A stretch of 62,495 nt of DNA from assembly GCA_902761665.1 (NCBI GenBank), contig CACWLA010000007.1:1-62495 (forward strand), given 5' to 3'. The translations under genes were made by a program, and so were the position numbers. Position 1 is the stretch's first letter. Every line of letters begins with the position of its first letter. Of the stretch, positions 16,489 through 27,500 are shown one piece after another. Below the pieces are notes generated by a model. That model did not search any database. It worked only from the letters and a program-made list of their open reading frames with translations, and was not told where the DNA came from. Source of the DNA: an uncultured Lachnospiraceae bacterium. GTDB lineage: Bacteria > Bacillota > Clostridia > Lachnospirales > Lachnospiraceae.

Positions 16489-17457
16489 ATGAAAATGGGA
16501 AAGAAGATAACAGGAACTCTCGTGATCCCGGTCATTACCCTGATCGCTGCATGGATCATCTGCTCATCACAGGGCGTGAAGCTGTTTGAAACGCAGCTGA
16601 ATCTGCTGACGTTCATCCGGACGGTCGCCAATGTTTCACTGGTCACGTTCGCGCTGGCGATCAACCTGAATTCGGGACGCTTTGACTTCTCGCTGGGTTC
16701 GGTAGCGCTCCTCAGCTCCGTGATCAGTTCGAAGATCGTGCTTGCTCTGGACTGGGGTCCGGTGGCCATGCTGCTTCTTTCCCTCTGCTTCGGCGTCATT
16801 TTCGGCCTGATCTCAGGCGCCGTCTACGTGAGCGTGAAGCTGCCGCCGATCATCGTATCGCTGGCAGTCGCCCTGCTCTACGAGGGGCTCTCCTTCACGC
16901 TGACGGGCGGTCACGGGGTGAGTTTTGCAAACAGCGCGCGGCTGCTCGGCTTTGCCTCCATCCCGAACTTCCTGATCATCATCGTGCTCGCGCTGGCCTT
17001 CATGATCATCGTTTTCGACCGTACGAAGTTCGGCTATGAGTACAAAGCCCTGCTTTCCGGCCAGAAGGTGGCGGTAAGCACCGGGATCCGCGAGGTCCCG
17101 AACGCACTCCTCTGCTACGCGATCGCCGGAGGCCTCATGGGCATCCAGGGCTTCATCTCCGCCACGACGAACGGGACCATCCAGATGTCGCTGAACTTCG
17201 GCTCGATCTCTCCGATGTTCATGGCCTTCCTGCCGATGTTCATCGGCGGCTTCATCGGCCGCTATTCGAACGATAAGCTGGGGTACCTTCTCGGCGCCGT
17301 CACCAGCGCATTCATTTCCCTGCTGTACGTCAGGCTCAACGTTTCGTCCTCCGTGCAGCAGATCACCTCAGCCCTGCTGCTGGTCGGCTTCCTGATCTAC
17401 CTGAACAACGAAGGGAAGCTGAAAGGCCTGTTCGTCCGCGGCGGCGGGAAAGGGTGA
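16489..17457 (+). CDS. Sugar ABC transporter permease (second)
   Basis: A 322-residue RbsC-like permease with about nine hydrophobic segments. NLNSGRFDFSLGSVALLSSV near residues 59-78 corresponds to the family's N-terminal motif, and SISPMFMAFLPMFIGGFIG near 240-258 to the late glycine-rich one. It differs clearly from the first permease, so it is a partner and not a duplicate. The ATG is preceded by GAGG. The GH3 gene begins 4 bp after its stop region, so import and cleavage are translated together. Confidence 0.9.
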   Translation: MKMGKKITGTLVIPVITLIAAWIICSSQGVKLFETQLNLLTFIRTVANVSLVTFALAINLNSGRFDFSLGSVALLSSVISSKIVLALDWGPVAMLLLSLCFGVIFGLISGAVYVSVKLPPIIVSLAVALLYEGLSFTLTGGHGVSFANSARLLGFASIPNFLIIIVLALAFMIIVFDRTKFGYEYKALLSGQKVAVSTGIREVPNALLCYAIAGGLMGIQGFISATTNGTIQMSLNFGSISPMFMAFLPMFIGGFIGRYSNDKLGYLLGAVTSAFISLLYVRLNVSSSVQQITSALLLVGFLIYLNNEGKLKGLFVRGGGKG

Positions 17458-17461
17458 CGAA

Positions 17462-19147
17462 ATGGCAGTTTCACTGCGTGCGAAGCCGTTTTGCCTGACG
17501 GCAGAGGAAGAAGCCTTCCTGGAGAAAACAAAGGAAGGCATGTCGGAGGAAGAGAAGATCGGGCAGCTCTTTTTCCCGATCGGCTACGCGGCGGATCCGG
17601 GGTATCTGGATCACGCCATACTGAATAAGCATCCCGGCGGGCTGATGTTCCGGACGGGAGATCCGGCGGAGATCGCCGGTGCCTACAACTACGTGCAGAA
17701 GGCTTCGAAGATCCCGATGTTCACGGCAGCCAACCTGGAAGCCGGTGGCGACGGGATCGCGGCAGGCGGCACGGCCTACGGGAAGCAGATGCAGGTGGCT
17801 GCAGCGGGCGGCCCGAAATACGCCCGTGAACTGGGTGAGGTCTGCACGAAGGAAGGGAAGGCCGTCGGCTGCAACTTTGCCTTCGCGCCGGTGGTGGATA
17901 TCGACTTCAACTGGCGGAACCCCATCACGAACGTCCGCACCTACGGCTCCGACCCGGAAACGGTCCTTGCCTGCGCGCGGGAATACATCCGCTCCTGCCG
18001 TGAGAACGGCATGCTGACGTCCATCAAGCATTTCCCGGGAGACGGCACGGACGAGCGGGACCAGCACATCTTAACGAGCGTGAATTCGCTTGACCGGGAA
18101 GCCTGGAACGCCTCCTACGGTAAAGTTTACCGGACGCTGATCGAAGAAGGCGCGGAGGCTGTCATGGTGGGGCACATCGCTCTGCCGGCTTATCAGAAAG
18201 AAGACAGGATGCTGCCCGCGACCCTGTCAGGCGAGCTCGTGACCGGGCTCCTCCGGGGAGAACTGGGCTTTAACGGCCTCGTGATCACGGATGCGACGCC
18301 GATGGTCGGCTTCTGCGCTGCAATGGAACGGCGGCTCGCCGTCCCGAAGGCGATCATGGCCGGCTGCGACATGTTCCTGTTCAACAAAGATTACGACGAG
18401 GACTTCCGCTTCATGAAGGATGCGCTGCAAAGTGGCCTTCTGACGCGGGAACGCCTCGACGAAGCCGTAACGAGGATCCTGGCGACGAAGATCCGCCTGG
18501 GCCTTTTCGGCCGGGACCTGACCGTCACGGAAGAAGGCTTCGCCGTCATCGGCTGCGAAAAGCACCGGAAGATGGCGGAGGAATGCGCCGACCGGGCGGT
18601 GACGCTCGTCAAGGATGAGGAGAAGATCCTCCCCGTCACGGCGGAAAAGCACAGGAGGGTCCTCCTCCAGGTGCTGGGCGGCTGTGCCTCGGACGAGCGC
18701 GTCATGCGGACCTTTGCCGAAGAACTGGAAAAGCGCGGCCACACGGTCATTCCGTATGAGAGGGAGGTCTTCGATTTCACGAAGCCGCTCCCGTTTGACA
18801 GCGCGGAAAGTTTCCGGAAGAAGTACGATCTGGTCATTTACGTCGGCAACGTGGAAAACGCGTCCAACAAGACCGTGAACCGGATCAGCTGGTACACCCT
18901 TTTCGGCCTCGGCAACAACCTGCCCTGGTTCGTGAAGGAAGTACCGACGCTCTTCGTCTCCCTGCAGAATCCTTATCATCTGTTCGACGTGCCGATGATC
19001 GGGACCTACGTGAACGCCTACTCGAACCATGACGCGATGATCCGCGCCGTGGCGGCGAAACTGCACGGCGAGAGCCCGTTCACGGGCATCAGCCCGGTGG
19101 ATCCGTTCTGCGGAAACAACTATTTGCGAGGCTTGACAGAGGCATGA
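17462..19147 (+). CDS. Glycoside hydrolase family 3 enzyme
   Basis: A 561-residue cytoplasmic GH3 protein (no signal peptide). The N-terminal TIM barrel has FAPVVDIDFNWRNPITNVRTYG and the motif KHFPGDGTDERDQH near residues 190-203, in the style of the beta-N-acetylglucosaminidase branch (KHFPGHG...DxH), then GLVITDATPM, whose Asp sits at the usual nucleophile position. In that branch a His near the motif is the acid/base, and at least one characterised member acts as a phosphorylase. The second domain (about 380-561) resembles the alpha/beta sandwich. It probably cleaves imported beta-linked oligosaccharides; the sugar is uncertain. The stop overlaps the pgmB start (ATGA). Confidence 0.85.
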   Translation: MAVSLRAKPFCLTAEEEAFLEKTKEGMSEEEKIGQLFFPIGYAADPGYLDHAILNKHPGGLMFRTGDPAEIAGAYNYVQKASKIPMFTAANLEAGGDGIAAGGTAYGKQMQVAAAGGPKYARELGEVCTKEGKAVGCNFAFAPVVDIDFNWRNPITNVRTYGSDPETVLACAREYIRSCRENGMLTSIKHFPGDGTDERDQHILTSVNSLDREAWNASYGKVYRTLIEEGAEAVMVGHIALPAYQKEDRMLPATLSGELVTGLLRGELGFNGLVITDATPMVGFCAAMERRLAVPKAIMAGCDMFLFNKDYDEDFRFMKDALQSGLLTRERLDEAVTRILATKIRLGLFGRDLTVTEEGFAVIGCEKHRKMAEECADRAVTLVKDEEKILPVTAEKHRRVLLQVLGGCASDERVMRTFAEELEKRGHTVIPYEREVFDFTKPLPFDSAESFRKKYDLVIYVGNVENASNKTVNRISWYTLFGLGNNLPWFVKEVPTLFVSLQNPYHLFDVPMIGTYVNAYSNHDAMIRAVAAKLHGESPFTGISPVDPFCGNNYLRGLTEA

Positions 19148-19794
19148 AAGGGTATATATTTGACCTGGACGGCGTGATCGTTGACACCGCCAAGTACCAT
19201 TATCTGGGCTGGAAAAGACTGGCCGACGAACTGGGGCTTCGCTTCACGGCGCAGGATAACGAACTGCTGAAAGGCGTGAGCCGCATCCGTTCCTTCGAGA
19301 TCATTCTGGAACTGAACGGACGGGAAATGCCGGCGGAAGAGATCGAAAAGTACTGCACGGTCAAGAACGAATACTACGTACAGTATATCCGGAGGATCAC
19401 GCCGGACGAGATCCTGCCTGGCGTGCGCGGCTTCATCCGGGAGATCCGGAGGGAAGGGATCAGGACGGCGCTCGGTTCTGCGAGCAAGAACGCGCGCACG
19501 ATCCTGGACCGGCTGGGACTCGAGTCCTATTTTGACGCCGTGATCGACGGGACCATGGTGTCCAAGGCGAAGCCGGATCCCGAGGTATTCCTGAAGGGTG
19601 CGGAAGCGCTGGGGCTGGATCCCGGCGACTGCATCGTGTTTGAGGATGCTGTCGCTGGCATCGTCGCAGCGCATAACGGCGGCATGAAGGCCGTCGGCGT
19701 CGGCAACGCGGAAGTCCGCGAATGCTGCGATTTCTTTATTCCCTCATTCAGCGGCCTGACGGCAGCGGTCATCGAAAAGAAACTCGGCCTGTAA
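19144..19794 (+). CDS. pgmB: Beta-phosphoglucomutase, HAD superfamily
   Basis: A 216-residue HAD phosphatase-fold enzyme. FDLDGVIVDTAKYHYLGWKRLA at the N-terminus is the typical PgmB start with the nucleophile Asp and acid/base Asp two residues later, and the cap contains LKGVSRIRSFEIIL (LKGVSR being a hallmark of beta-PGM). Later motifs are LGSASKNAR and VFEDAVAGIVAA. Beta-PGM converts beta-glucose-1-phosphate to glucose-6-phosphate, so an upstream phosphorylase is normally expected. None of the usual alpha-glucoside phosphorylases is in this operon, which makes the GH3 enzyme or an unlinked gene the possible source. It overlaps the GH3 stop by 4 bp. Confidence 0.9.
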   Translation: MKGYIFDLDGVIVDTAKYHYLGWKRLADELGLRFTAQDNELLKGVSRIRSFEIILELNGREMPAEEIEKYCTVKNEYYVQYIRRITPDEILPGVRGFIREIRREGIRTALGSASKNARTILDRLGLESYFDAVIDGTMVSKAKPDPEVFLKGAEALGLDPGDCIVFEDAVAGIVAAHNGGMKAVGVGNAEVRECCDFFIPSFSGLTAAVIEKKLGL

Positions 19795-19838
19795 GGCGCT
19801 CCTCCCGGAGCGCCCGGCCGGTGAAAACGGAAAGCATC

Positions 19839-21299
19839 ATGAGCAACAAAGCGTTTTTAGATACGGCGGAAAGTCTGAAGCCGCATCTTTACAGGAAGAC
19901 GGTTACGCTCCCCGGGAAGGCGGAAAGCCTGAACCGGGGAGACGAAGCCACATATGATTTCGGGAAGCATTTGACCGGACGGGTCCGGCTCGTGCTTTCC
20001 GGGGAAGGGCACCATCCGGATGCCCCGGTCTGGCTGAGGCTCCGCTTTGCCGAAAGGCTGACGGAACTGTCGGAATCGCTGGAAGATTACCGCGGCTGGA
20101 TCAGCACCTCCTGGATCCAGGAGGAAGAACTGCGCGTCGACGTGCTGCCGGCGGAGATCCGCCTTCCGCGCCGCTACGCATTCCGTTATCTGCGGATCGA
20201 GGTGCGGGGGATCAGCAGCCGCTTCTCCCTGAAGATCAGGGAAGTCTCCTGCGAGGCAGCAACGAGTGCGGACGAAGAAGCACCGGAAAAGCTGCATTTC
20301 CGTGACCCGCTGCTTGACCGGGTCGACGAAGTCGCCTGCGCGACCCTCAGGGAGTGCATGCAGGAGGTCTTTGAAGACGGTCCCAAGAGGGACAGACGGC
20401 TGTGGCTCGGCGATCTGAGGCTCCAGGCGCTCACGAACTATGAGACCTTCCGGAACAATGATCTCGTAAAGCGCTGCCTGTATCTTTTCGCGGGTACGGC
20501 GCTCGCGGACGGCTCCCTTCCGACCTGCCTGTTCACGGAACCGGAGGTCGAAGGCGACGACCAGTATATGTTCGATTATTCCTTGCTGTTTGCGAAAGCG
20601 CTGCAGGACTATCATAAGGAAACGGGAGACCGGAAGACGGCGGAGGAACTCTGGCCGACGGTGAAGGCGCAGTTTGCCGCCGCGGAAGGTTTCTTCGGAC
20701 CGGACGGCCTGATCCGGGTACCGGAAGGCGCGGAACACTGGTGCTTCGTCGACTGGAATCTGGAACTTGACAAGGAGACTGCCGCCCTCGGCATATGGCT
20801 TTACTGCGCGGAAGCGGCGCTTTCCCTGGCGGAGACCGCGGGAGATGAGGCGTTCCGCAGAGAACTGTCGGAGAAAATGTCGGCAAGACGCAAAGCTGCC
20901 GAAGCGCTCTTTGACCCGGCAGCCGGCTTGTTTGTGAGCGGTCCTGCCCGCCAGATCTCCCTGGCGAGCCAGATCTGGGCGGTCCTCGGCGGCCTCACGG
21001 AGGATCCGGAGATCCTTTCGCGGGCGGCTTCCGCAGGCGCGCTGAAGATCGTTTCGCCGTATCTCATGCATTACGAACTTGAAGCGCTGATGAAGCTCGG
21101 CCGAAAGGAAGAAACGCTGGGCGTGATCCGTTCCTACTGGGGCGGCATGGTCCGGAACGGGGCGGATACCTTCTGGGAACTCTACGATCCCGAAGACCCC
21201 GACGGCTCGCCTTACGGCGGGACGATCGTCAACAGCTACTGCCACGCGTGGAGCTGCACGCCGTCGTATTTTCTGAGGCGGCATTTCAGAGACAGATAA
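19839..21299 (+). CDS. GH78-like (alpha-L-rhamnosidase-related) enzyme
   Basis: A 486-residue protein with a beta-rich N-terminal half (to about residue 150) and an (alpha/alpha)6-barrel C-terminal half. The key stretch EDGPKRDRRLWLGDLRLQA parallels the D-C-P-Q-R-D-E-R-x-x-W-x-G-D motif around the general acid of GH78 alpha-L-rhamnosidases; further support comes from YMFDYSLLFAKALQDY, HWCFVDWN and the late ADTFWELYDPE and NSYCHAWSCTPSYFL. It is much shorter than classical GH78 enzymes and lacks the extra beta domains, so it belongs to a reduced subgroup. No signal peptide is seen, so it acts inside the cell on imported saccharides. Last gene of the operon; the start has no strong site but fits the pgmB spacing. 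Confidence 0.78.
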   Translation: MSNKAFLDTAESLKPHLYRKTVTLPGKAESLNRGDEATYDFGKHLTGRVRLVLSGEGHHPDAPVWLRLRFAERLTELSESLEDYRGWISTSWIQEEELRVDVLPAEIRLPRRYAFRYLRIEVRGISSRFSLKIREVSCEAATSADEEAPEKLHFRDPLLDRVDEVACATLRECMQEVFEDGPKRDRRLWLGDLRLQALTNYETFRNNDLVKRCLYLFAGTALADGSLPTCLFTEPEVEGDDQYMFDYSLLFAKALQDYHKETGDRKTAEELWPTVKAQFAAAEGFFGPDGLIRVPEGAEHWCFVDWNLELDKETAALGIWLYCAEAALSLAETAGDEAFRRELSEKMSARRKAAEALFDPAAGLFVSGPARQISLASQIWAVLGGLTEDPEILSRAASAGALKIVSPYLMHYELEALMKLGRKEETLGVIRSYWGGMVRNGADTFWELYDPEDPDGSPYGGTIVNSYCHAWSCTPSYFLRRHFRDR

Positions 21300-21309
21300 A
21301 AGGAAAGAC

Positions 21310-21341
21310 CCCGGAAACAAACGGTTTCCGGGATTTTTTTT
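21310..21341 (+). terminator. Terminator of the sugar ABC operon
   Basis: CCCGGAAA / TTTCCGGG pair across a short loop and are followed by a run of eight T. It lies 10 bp after the GH78-like stop codon. Confidence 0.88.
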
Positions 21342-21476
21342 CGTGAAAAATCAAATTTTAAAAGCCGAGCGCACCGGTCCAGCCATCCACGCTTTTTCTG
21401 ACGCTATCCTGCTTGTTCCGGCTTGGCGTTTTCCGACCGCCGCAATGCCGCTTTTATGCCGTTTGGCGCGCGGTTC

Positions 21477-21505
21477 TTGAATTTTCGGCCTTTGCACTTT
21501 ATAGT
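21477..21505 (+). promoter_or_regulatory. Promoter of the giant gene
   Basis: TTGAAT (21477-21482), a 17-bp spacer and TATAGT (21500-21505) stand about 50 bp before the ATG at 21554; an AAGGAGG ribosome site follows. With the terminator on each side, the giant gene forms its own transcription unit. Confidence 0.65.
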
Positions 21506-21553
21506 AAAAATGCATTATTCAGAAACGTCATATCCGGACCAAGGAGGAATCAT

Positions 21554-24500
21554 ATGCCGGCTTTTACGATCCATGACCTGTACGCATCCATGGGAGGCGC
21601 CGCCTCGCCGCAGGACTACAGGAACAAAGAACGGAACACCTGGACGGTCTACGACTGGCTGAATGCCGTGACTGCAGGCGTGACCGGTGAAGGCGCGTCG
21701 CCTGCCGAGAGGCGGAAGATCGACAGCATCAAACGCGTGATCGGGAACATCGCCGCTTACAAGGCCATGCTGCCCGGCCTTACCGAACAGCAAATGGCCG
21801 CCGATTACGGCCGCCGCTTCAGGGACCTGCACCGTCAGATTGCGGAGCTTGCCGCGCTGCCTGCGGGAGCTCTGAGGGACGAAGACAGGGAACTGCTCTC
21901 CGGAATCGTTCAGGCCATGCCCGAACCTGACAGTGAACAGGTCATCGCCGAGGCGGAAACGGCTGTCGCCGTCGCCCGCTACAAGGCGGACGCGCAGGCG
22001 TATATTGAAAGACAGATCAGAGAGCGCTACCGCGAAGAAGCCAAGGCAGGCAAGGGCGACTTTGCCGTCCGCGAAAAACTGGCCTCGCGCTGCTACGTCG
22101 CGAACTTCCTGTCGGAACACGCTGCCGAGCTCATCCCGAACGGCTATCCGAGACGCTTTACGCCCGAGTATATCGAGACGGTTTCAAATCAGCTGCTGGA
22201 AGACGATATCTATAAGTTCCGTATCGATTTTGAACTGAACCACCATCCCCTGCCTCCCCTGCCCCAGCCGGGACAGGAGGCGCAGTACCGCGCGCAGATC
22301 CGCCAGAATCTGAACGATCTGGACCAGGGCGTCAACCAGGCGGCCATCGCCGGCGGCTCGCTGGAGCACGATCTCGGCGGCAGAGCGCTGGATCCCTCAA
22401 GAGTCCAGCAGCGCCTTGCGGTCCTGCGCGACGTGAAAAAGGCCTTGGACGCGACCGGGACCGGCTACAAGGTCTTCTATTTCAACCGCCGCGATGAAAA
22501 CTCGACCGAATATGAACGCGTGCGCCGCGAGGTCGACCGCCAGCTGAAGCGTCTGGAAGCCGGCCTCCCGCTCGGGCCCGCCGACGACCGGGCCATGCTG
22601 GAAAGACTGGACGACTATACCCACGACCGCGAGAAGGAGCCGTTCTACGGCTACGCGAAGATCCGCCAGAACAACGTACTGAAGCTTTACTCGGAATACA
22701 CCCGCTTCCCCGCGCCTCACGAGCCGAACGAAGACCCGCCCTATCCGAGCGCAGCCTTCGTACAGCAGCGTTTCAATCAGGGACGCGGCGTGGCGGACAA
22801 CCCCGATTCCGCGGACTACGTCAACCTCGCGTCGAGGAAATATGCCTTCGACGTCAACGACCGGCCCGGGGATGCCCGCACGAAATACCGGGAGACCCTG
22901 GCTGCTTTGGAGCGCCAGCAGGCGCAGGCCGCAGCCGGAAGGGCGCTGAGCGACAGCCAGAGACTTGTCATGGAACAGAATATCCGCCGCCTGTACGCGC
23001 TGCACACCCAGATGGTGACCGACAGGGCGGGACTTTTCGCACCTTACGATGAGGCTGCACTGCGGAGGATCATGGCGGACCAGCAGAACGCGCCTGCCGT
23101 ACTCGCCGCCGTCAATGCCGCGAACCGCTCCTCCGCCTCCTTCGGCGAGCTGCTGGGAACCTTCCGCGCGACGGACCACGCTGCGGCAAGCCGGCTTTAC
23201 TTTGACGACCCGGCCCATTTCGAGGATCCTCTGCGCGCAGAAATACAGCAGATCTCCTATCCGACCGTTCAGCAGCACCTTACCGCTGCACTGACTGAGC
23301 TGAACACCATGCAGATGCCCGGACCGGGCGTTCCGCTCTCACCCGAACAGGCTGACCGGCTCATGGATCTGAGCCTTCGGATCATTGCTCTGAAACCCCT
23401 GGCCGCCGCGCCGGAGGGAGCCGGCAGGCACCTGAGCGAAGGTGATCTGGCAAAGGCGATCGACGACGCGACCGGCTACAGCTATGCCCGCGACGCTGCC
23501 CTTAACTGCAGGCGGGACGGTCAGCTGGCAAACGAATACAGGGCAAGCCTTAACGCGGCTTCGTCCCTGCCGGATCTTCTGGACCGCGCCGACCGCTTCG
23601 CGCTGGGGCACGTCGGTACGATGATGGATGAAGCCGTCCGCGCCGTGACGGATCTTCCGGACGGCATGCAGCTCGACGATGCCGCAGCGACGGAGGAGGC
23701 CCTGGTCACGATCGCCGCGATCGCGAATCTTCGCGACAATGCCGAAGGGTATCTGCCCGGCCGCAATTTCCTTTCCCGGAACATGTTCACGCATGCCGAA
23801 CTTGACGCCGCGAAGGCTGCGGTTCGCGGGAATCAGGCCTTCATGAACGCGATCGGCCATCCGGCAAATTCCACCGATCTGAAGCGGACCGTAAACAGCA
23901 TGGCTTCCCTGCGCTACGCGCGCCTGCTTGCGGAAGCCGACGCGCAGGCTGCCACCGTCCGGAACCCGGTATCGCCTGAAGGCCTGACCCGGACGAGAGA
24001 AGAATACAAGGAACGCTTTGCCCGCATGATGGCTCTCCGTACCCTCCAGAGGAACGCGAACAACAGCTCCCTCCCCGTCAGCGACGAACAGCTGCAGGAG
24101 ACGGTGCAGCGCATCAAACTTACGGAAGAATATCTGGCCGTCGCCCGCGCGATCGACCGGACCCCGCACGCCATTTACGGCATCATCGACGGCTTCCGCC
24201 GGCAGGGCAGCGAACTGGATGCCTACCTTCAGGAGCAGCCGGCGGCGGTGCCTTATGCCGAGGCGCCTGTCGGATCCATCGGTTCCCGCTATGACCTGCA
24301 GTTCCTGAATTCCGGCCAGTACGGCGCACAGCTGGATACGCCCGAGGGGCGGCAGCATCTCGGTGAATTCGTTCTCGCCGTCATGACGTACCGGCAGATG
24401 GCGGCGGAAGCCCCGCAGGGGTATCTTACGGCATTTGATCCGCAGGAGTACCTGCGCGTGCAGAACAGCATCCGGACGAGCCAGGACTATCGGTCCTTCG

Positions 24501-27500
24501 TTCAGAGAATGACGGCCAGCGAATACATCGCGAGGGACATCTACGTTTCCCTGACGCAGTACGCCCCGCCGATCTATCTTCTGAAAGGCGCGTATGACCG
24601 CGCGCAGGCGGACGGCCTCCCGTACGTGGATCCGATCGTGGTCCGGATGAGAGAACTGTCCGCCGAACGGGCCGAAGAGGTCAACAGCAGAGGCATCAAC
24701 AGCCTTTCTTCCATGCTCGCGGATTATAAACGCGGCACGCCGCTGACGGAAAATCAGCGGAATGACCTGATGGATGCCGCCGTGCTGATGGTCGCCGGAA
24801 AGAACTTCGTCGATACTTACGGCAGGCAGCACAGCGTGAGCGCCGCAGATCTGGACGCGAAAATCGCCGAACTGAAGGCGGGTGAGACCGAAGAATCCCG
24901 CAGCCTCCGGATGGCGGTCGAGCGCGCGGCGCTTGACGGCGGCAGTGTCGGCGAGTTGATGGCGCTCCTCAACGTGCCTTCGAACGAACGCGCGCAGGCT
25001 CTCGCGGACTACGCGAAACTTACGCCGGCTGAGTGGGCACAGAAGGCGCAGGAGACCCTGAATTATTTCAATACCGTGGATCATCCCGCTCCCTGGACGG
25101 AAGCGGAGATCGGCAATGTCGTCAATACCTACGCGCAGCTCCACGTCATGCGCATGCTGGAGAAGGATCCGGCGGCGGCCAACATGAAGCTGAGCGCCGC
25201 CGAACTGCAGCAGCGCGCGGATCAGTATCTGACGGACGACGTGCGCGCCGAGCTGCGCTACGGCTTCGGCGTGCCCACGAACATGTTCTCCCGCAACATG
25301 ATCCGGAACCAGATCGAAAACACCGAACAGCGCGATACGGACAGCAGGATGCAGCGGATGAGCAAGCTGCAGACGCTCATGGCGCTGCACAACCTGGAAA
25401 AGAAATACTTCCCCGGCGCTTTCGTGAACCGGAACGAACTGTACCGGGAGATGCAGGCCGTCCAGAGAGACGTGCCCTTCAAGGTGCTCACGCATGAAGG
25501 CAATGACCTGATCCCGCCGGTCGAAATCAGAAATCTGCGCGGGAAAGCGCTGCATGAAGCCATCGAGAACTTCGTGTACAATTCTCCGCTGCGCCGCACG
25601 GTCGTTCTCGGCGGCGAAAGTCCGGACAGCGCTCTGGGACGCGTCAGGCTGATGGCCGACGAGGTCCGCCATGACAGCGCCCTCGGCCGTACGCAGGACA
25701 TGCACCGGCACCTCGCGAAAATGCTCATCATGAGCCTGCACAACGACGTGCATTTTCAGCCTTATGAGCTTCCGACCGCTGAAGACCTCACGCGGCTTGC
25801 GCAGGACCTTCTGCAGGATCCGGACTTTGCGGCAGCCATGGCGACGCTGGACAAGTTCCCTGAAAAGCAGAGAGCATTCATCCGCGAACTGCAGAACGGC
25901 CTGGACGGCATGGCGCTCATCCGGGAACTGGACGATCTAGCAGATACGGAGAAACGCACCGCGAACCCGCGCGGCTTCAAGCGCTCCAACATTGCCCTGA
26001 ACATGCGGCAGTCACAGCTTGATCAGGTGAGCGCTCACCTGAAGGGCACCCCTCATGCGCCTGCATGGCCGACGTCCGGCGACCGCACGAGGGAACGCAT
26101 TCATTCCGAATATCTTCAGTTCACGGCGCTTAGCAGGCTGCACAGGGCCAATCCTCACAGGATGTTCTTCAGCCTCAACGAGATCGGGGCAGAGATGCGG
26201 ACCGTTGCGAACGATCCCGGGATGCAGGAGGACATGGCGGTCCTGCTCGAAAACCCCGGAAGCTTCCGCTCATATATCTACAATACCGGTTCCATGACGC
26301 TGTGGACAGGCCTTCAGGACCTTGAGACGCTCGGCCGTGACCTCGTCAACGCGGCGCCGGATGACCCTGCCATGGTCAGCAACGCCCTCGCGAGCATTGA
26401 CGAGACTCTTCCGCCCATGATCGCCGCCAAACTGAACGGGACAGCCGAGACCGGCAGACTGACGCTGAACGATCCTTACAACAAAACGGCTTCCCTGATC
26501 GGCCACAGTGACGATTACCTTGCCGTCAGCAACGCGCTGCGCCATAACATCAACGAGATCGACCGCATCAGGGACCTGATGATGCTTCCCACGGGCCAGT
26601 TTGAAGAGGCGTATAAGAAGTATGCGGCTGACTGCCGGAAACGTTATCCGGAAACACCCATCCCCAAACAGGACAGTGTCGGCTATGTCTACCATGCCGC
26701 GAAGACCCGCGTCCTTGCAGCCGATCCTGCCGGGATGGCTGAGGATGACGCTGCCCGCGCGAGACTGGCAGCCGATATCCGCGAGATCTTCTCGCTGCGC
26801 GACGCGGTCCTGAATTCACGGTTCGACTCCGTCAAGTACAAAAACAACGTAGACGAATATTCGACCCGTGACCATGAGCTCGTGACGGGCGTCGAAGCGA
26901 AAAACAAGACGCATCTGGACAATATCCTGGGGAATCTGGACGAAAGACTGAAGGATCCGGCGGTCGCCAGGGGCTTCATCGAACTGATCAGGGATTCGGA
27001 AAGCCTGCCCAGGCTGTTCGGCAAAAAACTGGAAGCCGGCGCCGAGATCACGGATCCTCTCGAGGAAAAACTCAGGGACCGCGGCCTTTCCGCAAAGCCC
27101 CTTTCCCATGAGGAACGCCGCGCGCAGTTGATCGCCCGGATCAGGCAGGAAGTGCCCGGAGAAGATGAGGCGGCGCGGAAAGCCCGCGTGACCGGACTGA
27201 TCGCCGAACTCTATAACGTGAGCCTCCATGCCGCAGGTGTCCCGGCGTATCTGATGCCTTCCGCAGAGGAACTGGCAGCGCAGGCGGCGTCGCTTGGGCA
27301 GATGGATGATTTTAAGCACGCCGCGAACCGGCTGGCCGACGATCCCGCGGCGCTTGCGGATCTGCTTGCCGCAGCGGAAAAGGGCTTGACGCCTGAGCAG
27401 TTCGCCGACCGCCTGAACGCGCTGTCCAGACAGGAACAGCTGATCCGGGATCCGCTCTGCGATCCGTACCCCAACATCCTGCTCGATACCCGGCAGAACC

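Noticed and set aside
22184-22369. Small minus-strand ORFs in the giant gene as separate genes
   Set aside because: Short shadows without ribosome sites; many similar ones occur over all real genes here.
23339-25753. Minus-strand ORF of 804 codons inside the giant gene
   Set aside because: Antisense open frame caused by codon bias; no ribosome site, and the plus-strand frame has repeats and a proper start.
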